64,000 nucleotides of DNA from Paenibacillus sp. GP183 (GTDB lineage: Bacteria > Bacillota > Bacilli > Paenibacillales > NBRC-103111), in NCBI RefSeq assembly GCF_900104695.1, contig NZ_FNSW01000001.1:2666001-2730000 (forward strand). Direction: 5' to 3'. Below, piece after piece: positions 33,431 through 42,647 of this stretch. Each line of letters starts with the position of its first letter. Position 1 is the stretch's first letter. The notes under the pieces were generated by a model, which did not search any database, was not told where the DNA came from, and was given only the letters and a program-made list of their open reading frames with translations. The position numbers and the translations under genes are program-made.

Positions 33431-33886
33431 ATGAATATTAAAGTCGTAACTCTTCCAAAATATCGCATCGCATATGTGCGACAAGTTGGACCATATGGTC
33501 CTGGAAACATTCAAGCAATGGAAAAGCTAAAAAAATGGGCTGAGGATAAACATCTAATTGCTGAATCGGCAATAATGCTCGGAATTGCGCAAGATAACCC
33601 GGAAACGACACTTCCTGAAAACTGTCGATATGATGCTTGTATTGTCATTTCAAACGATTATCAAATTGATAATTCAATTTGCGAAAGTGAACTTTCTGGT
33701 GGAAAATATTTTATTTGCAAAGTCAAGCATACAGCGGAAGATATTCAAAAAGCATGGGCTGAAATTTTTCCAGCTTTACAAAACAGTGGATATCAAATTG
33801 ACAACAAACCGATTTTTGAAAGATACAATGGTGATATGATTTACAATGATTATTGCGAAATATGTGTACCTGTAAAACCGTTTTAG
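33431..33886 (+). CDS. GyrI-like small-molecule-binding domain protein
   Basis: A 151-residue stand-alone GyrI/SbmC-like domain: KVVTLPKYRIAYVRQVGPYG, the central CRYDACIVI strand, and GGKYFICKVKHTAEDIQKAW followed by ERYNGD. Such domains bind drugs or hydrophobic ligands, and some inhibit DNA gyrase or hydrolyse esters. ATG 33431 is the family-typical start. Confidence 0.82.
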   Translation: MNIKVVTLPKYRIAYVRQVGPYGPGNIQAMEKLKKWAEDKHLIAESAIMLGIAQDNPETTLPENCRYDACIVISNDYQIDNSICESELSGGKYFICKVKHTAEDIQKAWAEIFPALQNSGYQIDNKPIFERYNGDMIYNDYCEICVPVKPF

Positions 33887-34055
33887 TTTGATTTGATAAC
33901 TAAAGAAAGCCGGGGCAAGGTTTCCCTCAACCCGGCTCTCCGGCTTCATGCAAAGATAATTATTTTTGTCAACTTCTTCAACGAACCGTTAGCTGAATTA
34001 GAATGGATTTTCACCTTTAATAAAAGGAATGAAAACAGCATAAACTGGTTCCTCG

Positions 34056-34511
34056 TTAACAGAATACGTCTGAATTTAAAAACTTCTTCAGGTAGATATT
34101 ATTTGCAGGATTTAAACTCGGAAGATCGGTTACGTCAAAAAAACGAGCCTCATGTGATTCGGTCTGATCGCTCATTAATTGTCCCGAGAAATCCTTACAA
34201 AGATATAATGCTGTTACCGAATACAGTTCATCTCCATTTTTTAATTTTAGATAGAGATCCGGACCAGAAAATAGATCTAACATTGTTATATGGTTTATTC
34301 TTAAGCCAGTTTCCTCGTATGCTTCCCTCATTGCTGTATCCTCTAATGACTCCCCTGGTTCCATAAGACCGCCAGGTAATCCCCAATCACCATCTTTGCG
34401 ATGTTGTAAAAGAATTTGTTGGTTCTCATTTTGAATTATAACTACTGCACCAACTAGAATTAATGGTCTTGTCCCAACTAATGAACGTAATTCACGGATA
34501 TAGTCGCTCAT
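34056..34511 (-). CDS. Nudix hydrolase
   Basis: A 151-residue protein with a complete Nudix box: GLMEPGESLEDTAMREAYEE then TGL, giving the Gx5Ex7REUxEExGU pattern. It hydrolyses a nucleoside diphosphate derivative; the substrate is unknown. ATG 34511 has GGAGGTGAT 4 nt upstream and is preferred over an upstream in-frame start. Confidence 0.88.
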   Translation of the reverse strand: MSDYIRELRSLVGTRPLILVGAVVIIQNENQQILLQHRKDGDWGLPGGLMEPGESLEDTAMREAYEETGLRINHITMLDLFSGPDLYLKLKNGDELYSVTALYLCKDFSGQLMSDQTESHEARFFDVTDLPSLNPANNIYLKKFLNSDVFC

Positions 34512-34626
34512 AAAATCACCTCCGATAGTTTTCAATATCAATATAATAACAGAAACTATCCGGAAGTTTTCCCTAAGTAAAAACCCAACTTTTTAATTTT
34601 CATGGGAGCTTAATGACAAAATCAAG

Positions 34627-34827
34627 TTATACGAAGAATGATTCCGGATACCTTAACTCACCTTGTAAACTGTTTGTTTTTCCTTGGGTTAATTCATACA
34701 CCATAAAGACATCGTAAGATACATTAAACTGTTTTAGTTCGAATCTATATTTTCTCGCTGGTTTAAATCCGAACTTGGGATAATAAGTTGGATGTCCTAT
34801 CAAAAATACTCTCCTGCCAGTTAGCAC
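34627..34827 (-). pseudogene. C-terminal relic of a second GNAT acetyltransferase
   Basis: The open stretch includes VFLIGHPTYYPKFGFKPARK, the typical GHPxYYPxFGFxPA motif of YhbS-like acetyltransferases, and continues to a stop. The N-terminal acetyl-CoA-binding half is missing, and the left part runs into a dispersed repeat. Confidence 0.7.
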
Positions 34828-34928
34828 AGCAGGCCATCGAGTTTATCACTTGCAGCCTGCTTGATCTTTGTTATGGTAAATCTGCGGTAGCCTGCTGTGG
34901 TATTTTATTGAGCTATTGTTTCCGTTAG
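34814..34928. repeat. dispersed palindromic repeat, long copy
   Basis: Left box CTGCCAGTTAG, a central imperfect hairpin (CAGCAGGC... GCCTGCTGTGG), and right box ATTGAGCTATTGTTTCCGTTAG (ending 34928). Same layout as 2900-2980. Confidence 0.65.
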
Positions 34929-34982
34929 CGTAGCGCCAGCACTTTTACCTGCGATAAGCTTCATCGTGCAAAGCATTCCGAA

Positions 34983-35549
34983 TTATGGATGGTTTTTTAA
35001 TGTACTTAATAAATCAATGTACTTTTTAACCTCAGACCAATGTGAAATACGATACACCATTTTATTATGGATGTTCATATTATATGGTTGTTGAAATAAG
35101 ATTACGGGTTTTTGCTTCAGAGCAAATTCCATTGCGTAGTGCGGACCATCATCAATTAAAACATTCACACTCGACTTCTCGCATTCATGAATTTTGTTTT
35201 CTGTAAAAATAATATTGTGATAAGGTATATCATTATGCTTTAGCCATTCAATTGTAATATCACGAAATATGGAAGGTCTAGCTGTGATAACTGATATCTG
35301 ATTTTCAATAAACAAATTTTGAATTATTTCGATAGCCATTGGATAGGGATTAGAGTTCCAATGGATTTCATGACCATAAAGATAATACACATTTTCGTAT
35401 TGCTCTTTATCCCAGCCATATAATCGATACAAATAAAAGTCATTAACATCATCGGCTCTCACTGATAGTCCTGTAACTTTATTAAAGCAATCCAAAAAAG
35501 CCGTAGTTGCATCTAGAACGGTATTATCTAAATCAATCCCTATATGCAC
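34983..35549 (-). CDS. HAD-family 5'-nucleotidase-like protein (NT5C type)
   Basis: A 188-residue protein starting at GTG 35549 (AAGGAG 9 nt upstream). The first HAD motif DLDNTVLDATTAFL is at residues 5-18. ISVITARP holds the second-motif Thr and LIDDGPHYAMEF the last acidic pair. The NT5C class removes phosphate from (deoxy)nucleotides. Upstream in the same frame lies the tail of a PurM-like relic, which should not be taken as its N-terminus. Confidence 0.8.
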   Translation of the reverse strand: MHIGIDLDNTVLDATTAFLDCFNKVTGLSVRADDVNDFYLYRLYGWDKEQYENVYYLYGHEIHWNSNPYPMAIEIIQNLFIENQISVITARPSIFRDITIEWLKHNDIPYHNIIFTENKIHECEKSSVNVLIDDGPHYAMEFALKQKPVILFQQPYNMNIHNKMVYRISHWSEVKKYIDLLSTLKNHP

Positions 35550-35609
35550 ATAACCAACTCCTTGAAAATAGCCTGGCTGATGGTAAATGAAATGAAAGAT
35601 CAATTGAAA

Positions 35610-35742
35610 AAAAAGCCGTCTCTTAACAGGAGGACTCGGAAACTATTCGTATGTATTCCGTTAGAGGCAACAGCCACTACTGTATCTCCATTGCGTATTG
35701 CTGAACCGTCTATGATTTTCGATTTATCAAATTCGCCGTAAA
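35610..35742 (-). pseudogene. PurM-like (AIR synthase) relic, downstream part
   Basis: The minus strand encodes FDKSKIIDGSAIRNGDTVVA, VASNGIHTNSFRVLLLR, matching the KIIDGSxIxxGDxVIGLxSSGIHSNGFS block of PurM. The matching upstream part lies beyond the IS200/IS605 element (37490-37560). Confidence 0.6.
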
Positions 35743-35895
35743 ACCCCTTGCTTTAGCCATGGGGATATAAGGCAATTTGCTCTGCATCCCTTTAGGGATG
35801 TTAAGAGCAAAATTCTTAAATTCTCTCTTTAAAACATGTTAGATAAACTACATTAAACTAACTATTTGTGATACAATTTACTGTAGGTGATGACA

Positions 35896-36300
35896 TTGAG
35901 TAGAAAAGCAGAAAGTAATCATAATATCGTTTTTGATTGTAAATATCATGTTGTTTTTTGTCCTAAGTATCGAAAAAAGGTACTCAAAGAACCAATTGAT
36001 ACAAGGCTAAAAAGTTTGTTTTTAGAGAAGTCTAAAGCGTTAAACACAGAAATCGTTGAAATGGAAATCATGCCCGATCATGTTCATTTGCTCATCAAAT
36101 GCGATCCACAGTTTGGAATCCACAAAGTAGTGAAACATTTGAAAGGGTACACGTCAAGAGTGCTAAGACTAGAGTTTAACCATCTAAAAAGTAGACTCCC
36201 TTCCCTATGGACAAACTCGTATTTTGTTGCAACCGTAGGTACAGTTCAACTGGATGTAATCAAAAAATATATTGAAAGCCAAAAAGAACGAGGTGAATAG
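35896..36300 (+). CDS. tnpA: IS200/IS605 TnpA, Y1 HUH transposase
   Basis: A 134-residue HUH single-strand transposase. KYHVVFCPKYRKKVL opens the fold, MPDHVHLLIKC carries the HUH pair, and the catalytic Tyr is in VIKKYIESQ near the end. Full length. A TTG start at 35896 fits the AGGTG site; an ATG at 35890 lies too close to it. It cuts and joins single-stranded element ends during replication. Confidence 0.93.
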   Translation: MSRKAESNHNIVFDCKYHVVFCPKYRKKVLKEPIDTRLKSLFLEKSKALNTEIVEMEIMPDHVHLLIKCDPQFGIHKVVKHLKGYTSRVLRLEFNHLKSRLPSLWTNSYFVATVGTVQLDVIKKYIESQKERGE

Positions 36301-36302
36301 TA

Positions 36303-37388
36303 TTGCTTGTTGCCTACAAATACCGAATATACCCAACAAAAGAGCAAAAACAGAAGATACAATTTACTCTTGAACGCTGCCGTTTGTTGTATAACCGGTT
36401 ACTAGAGGAACGTATTCTTGCCTACAAACAAGAAGGGAAAACACCGAACTACTACGATCAAGCAAACACGTTCAACGAGCGTAAACAACACATTCCGGCA
36501 TTAAAGCAAGTGCATTCGCAAGTGTTACAGGATGTTGCGAAACGATTGGATAAGGCGTATCAAGCATTTTTTAGACGAGTGAAGCAAGCCGAGACTCCAG
36601 GGTTCCCACGTTTCAAACCACAATCGAGGTACGATTCGTTTACCTATCCGCAAGGCGGGTACACAATCCATGGCAATAAAATAAAGCTATCCAAGATCGG
36701 TGAAGTGAAAATAAAACGACATCGAGAACTGCAAGGCAAGATGAAAACCTGTTCCATCCTTGTCAAAAACGGAAAATACTATGCTTGTTTTTCGTGTGAA
36801 ATTGAAGCCAAACCTTTGCCTATAACAAACATGAAGGTGGGTATCGACTTAGGACTCAAACACCTTGCAATACCATCTGAAGGAGAACCGATAGAATCAC
36901 CCAAATATCTTCGTCTAAGTGAACAACGATTGAAACATCTACAACGTGCCGTATCCAAAAAGAAAAAAGGTTCGAAACGTAGAAGCAAAGCTGTACATCA
37001 ATTGGCGAAATTGCATGAGCATGTAGCCAATCAGCGAAAAGATCATGCGCACAAGGTTTCTCGTAAACTCGTAAACCAGTACCAATTGATTGCTTTTGAA
37101 GATTTAAACGTATTAGGGTTGGTTAAGAACCATCATCTTGCAAAAAGCATTGTTGATGCAGGATGGCAGCAACTCGTACAATTCGTGATGTACAAGGCTG
37201 AAAGTGCCGGTCGTCAAGTGGTGCAAGTGAATCCATACAACACATCTCAACAATGCTCCAACTGTGGTGAAATCGTCAAAAAAACACTATCCGAACGAAC
37301 GCATCAATGTTCTTGCGGATACGTTGCAGATCGGGACGTAAATGCGGCGATTAACATACTAAACCTAGCTTTGAAAAACGTATCGTAA
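36303..37388 (+). CDS. tnpB: TnpB RNA-guided nuclease of the IS200/IS605 element
   Basis: A 361-residue TnpB. The helix-turn-helix start YKYRIYPTKEQKQKI is at 4-18. RuvC residues are D in VGIDLGLKH (about 178), E in FEDLNV (about 262) and D in ADRDVNAA (about 342). The zinc finger is CSNCG...CSCG. All catalytic residues are present, so it may be active as the ancestor-type Cas12-like nuclease guided by its omega RNA. The start is TTG with GAGGTG upstream. Confidence 0.94.
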   Translation: MLVAYKYRIYPTKEQKQKIQFTLERCRLLYNRLLEERILAYKQEGKTPNYYDQANTFNERKQHIPALKQVHSQVLQDVAKRLDKAYQAFFRRVKQAETPGFPRFKPQSRYDSFTYPQGGYTIHGNKIKLSKIGEVKIKRHRELQGKMKTCSILVKNGKYYACFSCEIEAKPLPITNMKVGIDLGLKHLAIPSEGEPIESPKYLRLSEQRLKHLQRAVSKKKKGSKRRSKAVHQLAKLHEHVANQRKDHAHKVSRKLVNQYQLIAFEDLNVLGLVKNHHLAKSIVDAGWQQLVQFVMYKAESAGRQVVQVNPYNTSQQCSNCGEIVKKTLSERTHQCSCGYVADRDVNAAINILNLALKNVS

Positions 37389-37512
37389 CCTAAAAAAGAC
37401 TAGGCTTGGATAGAGCCTCCAAGGAGGGGAAAGGTTACGATCCCCGATGATCTGAGAAGCCCCTGCCTTTAGGCATGGGAGCATGTCACCTACGATTCCA
37501 ACAATACTGGAT
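37280..37512 (+). ncRNA. predicted omega RNA of TnpB with guide from flanking DNA
   Basis: In this family the omega RNA overlaps the tnpB 3' end and runs through the right-end hairpin into flanking DNA. Here the hairpin GCCCCTGCCTTTAGGCATGGG ends near 37481, and the predicted guide would begin just after GTCAC, reading about CTACGATTCCAACAATACTG. Its 5' limit is a guess. Confidence 0.45.
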
Positions 37513-37560
37513 GTGAGTATATATGAACCTTTCTCCAATACCCCCGGTTGTATCGAAGTC
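37490..37560 (-). pseudogene. PurM-like relic, upstream part
   Basis: The minus strand reads ETSIQPGVLEKGSYILTSSI, VGIV, and joins in frame across the IS element to EFDKSKIIDG at 35742. This matches the stretch before KIIDG in PurM-like proteins. Sequence further upstream is frameshifted. Confidence 0.5.
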
Positions 37561-37630
37561 TCGCTGATGGTTTCTTTATCGACTGTGCCGCAAATGAATT
37601 TATTGCTTTAAACAGGACTTTTGTAGATCA

Positions 37631-37960
37631 TCACTCGATAATGTACTCACCTAAAATCTTTTCTATTGAGGTAACTAAATTGTCTGCAGCACCCCAATCG
37701 AAATTGAAAATCAATCCTTCGGAGCTTCCTGTAGCGATAGCTCTAACGTTTGTTGGGCCTTTTAAATTATCGATAATAACAATTAGCGCTGCACGATTTT
37801 TCGATCTAAAGTAATATTTTTCATATATCTGAGTGCCAATAAGTTTATCCTGTCCAACAACATTATATTCTTCATGTACTAGATCGGCATTCTGGTTATC
37901 TTTAACAAAATCCAAAGCCTCCAATGGCGCGATACTGACATTAAAACTAATTTTACTCAT
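37631..37960 (-). CDS. DUF6054 family protein
   Basis: A 109-residue protein of a small conserved Firmicutes family: SKISFNVSIAPLEALDFVK, YEKYYFRSKNRAALIVIIDN and FNFDWGAADNLV are its hallmarks as I recall them. Function is unknown. ATG 37960 has GGGGAG 9 nt upstream; the longer in-frame start is less likely. Confidence 0.75.
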   Translation of the reverse strand: MSKISFNVSIAPLEALDFVKDNQNADLVHEEYNVVGQDKLIGTQIYEKYYFRSKNRAALIVIIDNLKGPTNVRAIATGSSEGLIFNFDWGAADNLVTSIEKILGEYIIE

Positions 37961-38026
37961 ATATCCATCTCCCCATAACGTAAGAGTGTTTATCATTTAT
38001 ACGATTTAAAAAACGGCGGATTTATC

Positions 38027-38548
38027 TTATTCAAGAGATGAGATTTCTTCTAAAATTTCATCGGGAAGAGGTTCATTTTTTAATATTTGAAGAATGTGTT
38101 TATCTGCTCCTTTCTCCTTCAAAAACGAAAGTAATAAGTCTGCCTTATCCTTTCGGTTCAATAGAGAATAAGCAACATACCACACTTCGGGATTGCCAAC
38201 TTGAATACCATCCCAAAGCAAAACCGGAATGGTTGGCAATTTGCAAAGACCTTTGTCGGTAAAAATTGAGAAATTCCCTGATACCTCCACTTGGGGAACC
38301 TCTTTATGGATTAAAAGTTTATATTTGCTTCCAAAAGGATAATCTCCACTCGTTATTTCTTGTACATAGAGGTTTTGTAAAGCCTTCAAAACCTGCTCCT
38401 TAGGGGCTTCAGTCATAATATCCCAGTCACGAACTGAATTTGTTAAGCCCAAGCAATGTAACAAACCACTACCACCTAAAGCATAAGTAATACCATATCG
38501 TTTAAGTTCCTCTGTTGCTGCAATTAAATTACTAATATCCGGCTTCAT
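38027..38548 (-). CDS. nucleotidyltransferase-fold hypothetical protein
   Basis: A 173-residue protein. YALGGSGLLHCLGL followed by VRDWDIMTEA resembles the GS...DxD signature of minimal nucleotidyltransferases, and VEVSGNF could give the third acidic residue. No partner toxin or antitoxin gene is adjacent. The substrate is unknown. AGGGGATG precedes the start. Confidence 0.6.
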   Translation of the reverse strand: MKPDISNLIAATEELKRYGITYALGGSGLLHCLGLTNSVRDWDIMTEAPKEQVLKALQNLYVQEITSGDYPFGSKYKLLIHKEVPQVEVSGNFSIFTDKGLCKLPTIPVLLWDGIQVGNPEVWYVAYSLLNRKDKADLLLSFLKEKGADKHILQILKNEPLPDEILEEISSLE

Positions 38549-38641
38549 CTACATCCCCTAGCTTAATGACGTGGGTCACAGATCACATTGAAACATTTGA
38601 TGTACAAAATCTTAATGGATTAGCCCTGATTAGCCTTTTGT

Positions 38642-39313
38642 TTAGTTAAACATGTATTGAAGTTGCCACCCTTCAGATGCAGTATGATTGCTAAAAATAA
38701 ATAGACAATCTTGATTAAGGTACGGTGTGTCATCTTTGGCATTATGCTTGATTTCAACATGAACATCTAACTCAGCATGTTGATTAGGTTTAAATACTGG
38801 TTTATCCAACACCTTAAAACTAATAACACCATCACCGAAGCGGCTAAGTGCATCTATCGAATTAAAATCATAGCCATCAACAAAACTTTTAGCATGCAAA
38901 TTATAATAATGCAAATACGCATCGAGGAAGGCGACAATTTCCTTTCCATCAGCAGTTAATTCCTGACGCTTTGACTTACTCATAATCGACTCATTAATCG
39001 GTAAAGACACTTTTGGCGTAGCTGTCGGTTGGGCAATCGGTGAAGGCTTCTCGGTCACCGTAGGAGTCTTAGAAGGGGCTACTGTAGATTTCACGGTTTC
39101 CGTAGGTTTAACGTTCGGTGATGGTTTTTCGGAAGGCATTACGCTTGTTATCGGCGTTTCCGTAGGCACTACAATAGGAATTAGTGTTGAGGAGAGTGAA
39201 GGACTAACACCTGGAGTTACAGATATAGTAGATTCTGTATTTTTCTCTCTCGATCCACAAGCAGATAATACAAAGATTAATAATATATAACTGGTTATTA
39301 AGACATTTTTCAA
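38642..39313 (-). CDS. lipoprotein with Thr/Pro-rich linker
   Basis: A 223-residue predicted lipoprotein. The signal peptide ends in lipobox LSAC (about residues 16-19), followed by about 80 residues rich in Thr, Pro, Ser and Val (repeats like PTETV, PSKTP, PTATP) and a C-terminal domain of about 115 residues with no family I know. The TTG start has GGAGGCG 7 nt upstream. The linker suggests the domain is held away from the membrane through the wall. Confidence 0.75.
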   Translation of the reverse strand: MKNVLITSYILLIFVLSACGSREKNTESTISVTPGVSPSLSSTLIPIVVPTETPITSVMPSEKPSPNVKPTETVKSTVAPSKTPTVTEKPSPIAQPTATPKVSLPINESIMSKSKRQELTADGKEIVAFLDAYLHYYNLHAKSFVDGYDFNSIDALSRFGDGVISFKVLDKPVFKPNQHAELDVHVEIKHNAKDDTPYLNQDCLFIFSNHTASEGWQLQYMFN

Positions 39314-39451
39314 TGTTACGCCTCCAAGTTTAATAATGTAAATAATTTATTCATGAACCATCTTCCTGTAATTACTTCTAATCCGTTAGACGTTCAATAC
39401 TCACTAAAGTTCCATCATTTTACAGAATATTAATCTTGTTTATTCCATTTT

Positions 39452-39540
39452 ACTGGCCATTAGCAAAGAAGGCACCCGACCTATTGCTGTCGGCAGCCTT
39501 TCTATTGATGTTTATTGAGTTATAGTTACCACCGGTTGAA
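39452..39540. repeat. dispersed palindromic repeat
   Basis: Left box ACTGGCCATTAG, hairpin AAGGCACCCGAC.. / GTCGGCAGCCTT, right box ATTGAGTTATAGTTACC and CCGGTTGAA. A diverged copy of the element at 2900-2980. Confidence 0.6.
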
Positions 39541-39601
39541 TAACGGGCAAAATGAATTAGTCGTAATCGATCGCCTTCGCGTGGCCGCTGTCAGAGAACG
39601 C

Positions 39602-39645
39602 AAAAAAGCACCCACCAACCAAGTTGGCGCGATGCTTTTTTTTAT
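39602..39645. terminator. bidirectional terminator
   Basis: AAAAAAGCA...CCAAC/GTTGG...TGCTTTTTTTT, T-rich on both strands, behind the NIPSNAP gene. Confidence 0.7.
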
Positions 39646-39676
39646 ACTGACTACTGCTTGTATTTCTATTTCCTCC

Positions 39677-39994
39677 CTATCCTTTAAAATAATCCGCTCT
39701 TTTCATAAAAACCTGTTCGACGCGTTCGACAATTTTTCCATCTAGCTCGGATTTTTGTTTCACTTCGTTCCATTCCTCGTCTTGCGAAAAAGTTTCCCAC
39801 TGTCTTGTCCGCTCTTCCATGCTTTCGTATTTCATCGTGTAATACAGCTTGGGATGTTCCTCTAAATCCTCCCAGAAATCACAGACTTGCATGCCCAGTC
39901 TGGCGAAAATACCAAGCGTATGATCGGAAAAGCGCTTTCGAATCTCATCTATTCTTCCTGGAAGAATCGTATAAATTCTCAATTCGTAAATCAT
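39677..39994 (-). CDS. NIPSNAP-family protein
   Basis: A 105-residue ferredoxin-like alpha/beta domain: MIYELRIYTILPGRIDEIRK at the start, then GMQVCDFWED and YTMKYESMEERTRQWETFSQ. This is the single-domain bacterial NIPSNAP form, function unknown. GAGGCGATG precedes the start. Confidence 0.88.
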   Translation of the reverse strand: MIYELRIYTILPGRIDEIRKRFSDHTLGIFARLGMQVCDFWEDLEEHPKLYYTMKYESMEERTRQWETFSQDEEWNEVKQKSELDGKIVERVEQVFMKRADYFKG

Positions 39995-40124
39995 AACATC
40001 GCCTCATCTTCTGAAATTTTCAATTCCGATCAACTACATTTTCAATTATAAATAATCATTTATGCTGGATGCAAGATCAACTGCAGCAAACCGCCCCGCA
40101 TATATCGTCCCAATCCCTTTAAAC

Positions 40125-41099
40125 TTAATAACCGTTACGGATTTGATTCATCACCCGGCTCGTTCTCGCCGCACTTGCACCGGTACTGGGACAAACACCG
40201 CGGCTGGTCAGTTCATCAACGATTGTCTGAATGAGCGGCTGCTGAATGTGCTGCGGTGGTTCAAAGCGGAATTCATCCGTTGCCCCCGTTTCCAAAGCGA
40301 GAAGCACCGGCTCCGTGCCGAATGTGGAAAAACGAATTTTACCCTTGCTGCCGACGATTTCGTTCATCTCATATTGTTCGTAAGCGGAGAAGCACCAGAC
40401 TCCGGTGCCATGTGCACCCGAATCAAAAATAAATTGCGCTGAAACAATATCGTCGGTAGCGTACAGACCAGACTGATTGGCAGCGGTTCCCGCCGCCGAT
40501 ACGATCGGTCCTAAAATATAATCAAGAATGTCGAGCGTATGGGAGCCGACGTCCATGAATTTGCCTCCTCCCGAAATATCCGGTTTAACGCGCCAGGAGC
40601 CCTTTCCGGCAAGCTCATCCCGCGCTGGAGGACTGTAATGGATAACGTTGACGTGACGGATTTCGCCGATTGCCCCATTCTCCACCCATTGTTTAATTTG
40701 AATGAAGCGCGGCAGTGCCCTTCGATAATAAGCAACGAATAACGGCACCTTTGCCTCTTCGCATGCCTGGAGCATCGCGATGCATTCCGCTTCATTCATC
40801 GCCATTGGTTTCTCTACATACACCGGCTTACCGGCCTGTGCGCATCGAAGCGTGTATTCCATATGGGTAGAAGGAGGTGTTGCAATATATACCGCATCCA
40901 CTTCCAAATCGTGAATGAGAGCATCCGCATCGTCATACCATTTCGGCACCCGATGCCTTCTAGCGTAATCCTCCGCCAAGGAGCCGTTCCTTCTCATGAC
41001 CGCCAAAAGTTCCGAACGGTCCGCCTTCTGAAACCCAGGACCGCTCTTTACCTCGGTAACATCGCCACAGCCGATAATGCCCCATCGAATCTTACTCAT
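40125..41099 (-). CDS. Gfo/Idh/MocA-family dehydrogenase
   Basis: A 324-residue oxidoreductase. The dinucleotide loop is WGIIGCGDV, the substrate-side motif VYVEKPMAMNEAEC carries the conserved Glu-Lys-Pro, and GGGKFMDVGSHTLDILDYI carries the catalytic Asp and His. All are present, so an active NAD(P)-dependent sugar or inositol dehydrogenase is likely. AGAGGA lies 9 nt before ATG 41099. No sugar operon lies next to it. Confidence 0.9.
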   Translation of the reverse strand: MSKIRWGIIGCGDVTEVKSGPGFQKADRSELLAVMRRNGSLAEDYARRHRVPKWYDDADALIHDLEVDAVYIATPPSTHMEYTLRCAQAGKPVYVEKPMAMNEAECIAMLQACEEAKVPLFVAYYRRALPRFIQIKQWVENGAIGEIRHVNVIHYSPPARDELAGKGSWRVKPDISGGGKFMDVGSHTLDILDYILGPIVSAAGTAANQSGLYATDDIVSAQFIFDSGAHGTGVWCFSAYEQYEMNEIVGSKGKIRFSTFGTEPVLLALETGATDEFRFEPPQHIQQPLIQTIVDELTSRGVCPSTGASAARTSRVMNQIRNGY

Positions 41100-41182
41100 C
41101 ACTACGCTTCCTCTCTTAGTTTAGTGAGTTAGGAGAAACATGCCCTCTCAGCGAAGTAGTTTTTGCAACAATGCGTTTTTTC

Positions 41183-41695
41183 TCATGCTTGCTCCTTTAA
41201 CTTCATTAGTTCTCGGACTAACAACTCAGGATTTTGTGAACCAATCAATAGTCGCTCTCCGTCTTCAAGCGTTAGCATTACTCCTTGGTTGCCACTCGCA
41301 GTATAAGCCCAGCCGCTATTGCCTAGCCTAATACCCCAACCGCCGTAATCCCGAATCGGTTTGAACTCCCATATCTCCACTTTCTGAATGCTCGATAAGG
41401 CAATATGACGACTCTTCAGGGGAATGTATCGGATCTGGATGAGCATCTTTTCCTTCTGGATTTCCACTGCCATTCTGGAGGAGAAAAAGAATGCTGGGAT
41501 AACTAATCCAACCGAAACCCAAATTAACGCTAACAACCAATCAGGCGCATGCTGCTTTCCAAATGGAATCCCGTATACGATTTGCTTGACTAACCCCACG
41601 GTCAACAACACAGTGAGTGGTAAAAGCAACAGACCGATCCCACGCAGGAGTGGGATTTTCTGAATTTCTTTATAAGTACTGTTGTATTCTTGCAT
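41183..41695 (-). CDS. two-helix membrane protein with PH-like domain (DUF6141-like)
   Basis: A 170-residue protein. Two membrane helices span about residues 18-37 and 54-75, followed by a beta-rich cytoplasmic domain (VEIQKEKMLIQIRYIPLKSR, GIRLGNSGWAY, GVMLTLEDGERLLIGSQNP) of the bacterial PH-like type. Function unknown. GGAGG precedes the start. Confidence 0.7.
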   Translation of the reverse strand: MQEYNSTYKEIQKIPLLRGIGLLLLPLTVLLTVGLVKQIVYGIPFGKQHAPDWLLALIWVSVGLVIPAFFFSSRMAVEIQKEKMLIQIRYIPLKSRHIALSSIQKVEIWEFKPIRDYGGWGIRLGNSGWAYTASGNQGVMLTLEDGERLLIGSQNPELLVRELMKLKEQA

Positions 41696-41837
41696 ATCCA
41701 GTACCTCCGGTTATCGCATCAACAACTTGAACTCGTAATACCCTCTTTATGTAATGGAGCGTATTAATTCATCCTATGGTAAATAGTACCACATAAATTA
41801 AGACATCTGTACGTTATCCGTTAGTTGAACAAATGAG

Positions 41838-42647
41838 TCACATATGTGATTGCTGTAAACGACTATTAATAAGATTCAAAAGCCACTTCTGCTCGCCTGG
41901 AACTTTCTCACGTAGCCTAGCAGCCGCTACCGGTAATATCCACGAGTCAATATCAGCAATATTGCAGTTAGACACCCTGCTGTATTCTTTTAAATAAGTA
42001 TTGTGTAATAGCTTCTTGACTACTCGTATCGCTAAGGTCATTTTCTTTGAAGTAGAGGGTGGAATAAAAGGAGAGCGGATCATTAAGCACGTTCTTGCTA
42101 TATCACACAATGGATTTCCAATGTTTGCATTCGTCCAGTCTATCGCTACTGTTTTGGAGCTCGTCATCAGTATGTTATCAGGATGTAAATCCCCATGGCA
42201 TATCCTGTTACCAGAAGGTAAAGTAAGAAGAAAGCTACATACTGATTCCGTTTTTTCTTTTAACAGATCGGAAGAATCCCTTATGGCTTTTTCCAATAGG
42301 TCTTTTTGAGGAGGAAGTTTGTCTGTACCACATCGATGAATGTTGTGATGAAGCTGAGCCATTTTACGTGCACAGTCGGCTATTTTAAGTGGTGAAGATT
42401 GCATTATCGCAAGCATGGAAGGACCCATGATGCGTTCATATATGAGACCTAACCTGTCACCTTCTTCAATCATTTCAAAAACAACAGGTGATGGAACACC
42501 TGCTTCATTCACGGCTTTTGCATTTTCCATTTCATGTTTAATCCATTCCGGCTCATACCAATCGTAATAAAATTTTATTGCATGGTCTTGTCCCCATTCA
42601 TATACCTCAGCAGTCATTCCCTTGCCAATCAATGCACCCTTTTTCAT
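41838..42647 (-). CDS. APH/choline-kinase-like phosphotransferase
   Basis: A 269-residue kinase-fold protein. A Gly loop GKGMTAEVYEWG opens it, the catalytic loop is CHGDLHPDNIL (Asp and Asn), and the metal-binding Asp lies in AIDWTNA. This matches aminoglycoside phosphotransferase-like enzymes that phosphorylate small alcohols or sugars. Resistance function is not implied. Start 42647 follows GGTGGGTG. Confidence 0.83.
   Translation of the reverse strand: MKKGALIGKGMTAEVYEWGQDHAIKFYYDWYEPEWIKHEMENAKAVNEAGVPSPVVFEMIEEGDRLGLIYERIMGPSMLAIMQSSPLKIADCARKMAQLHHNIHRCGTDKLPPQKDLLEKAIRDSSDLLKEKTESVCSFLLTLPSGNRICHGDLHPDNILMTSSKTVAIDWTNANIGNPLCDIARTCLMIRSPFIPPSTSKKMTLAIRVVKKLLHNTYLKEYSRVSNCNIADIDSWILPVAAARLREKVPGEQKWLLNLINSRLQQSHM

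Larger units (their letters stand above)
35745..37492 (+). mobile_element. IS200/IS605-family element with tnpA and tnpB
   Basis: The left end carries a CCCC/GGGG hairpin (CCCCTTGCTTTAGCCATGGGG) and a TTTGCTC/GAGCAAA hairpin. The right end carries the standard GCCCCTGCCTTTAGGCATGGG hairpin close to GTCAC. Between them lie tnpA and tnpB in the same direction, 2 nt apart. It interrupts a PurM-like relic on the other strand. Boundaries are accurate to within a few bases; no target duplication is expected for this family. Confidence 0.87.
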
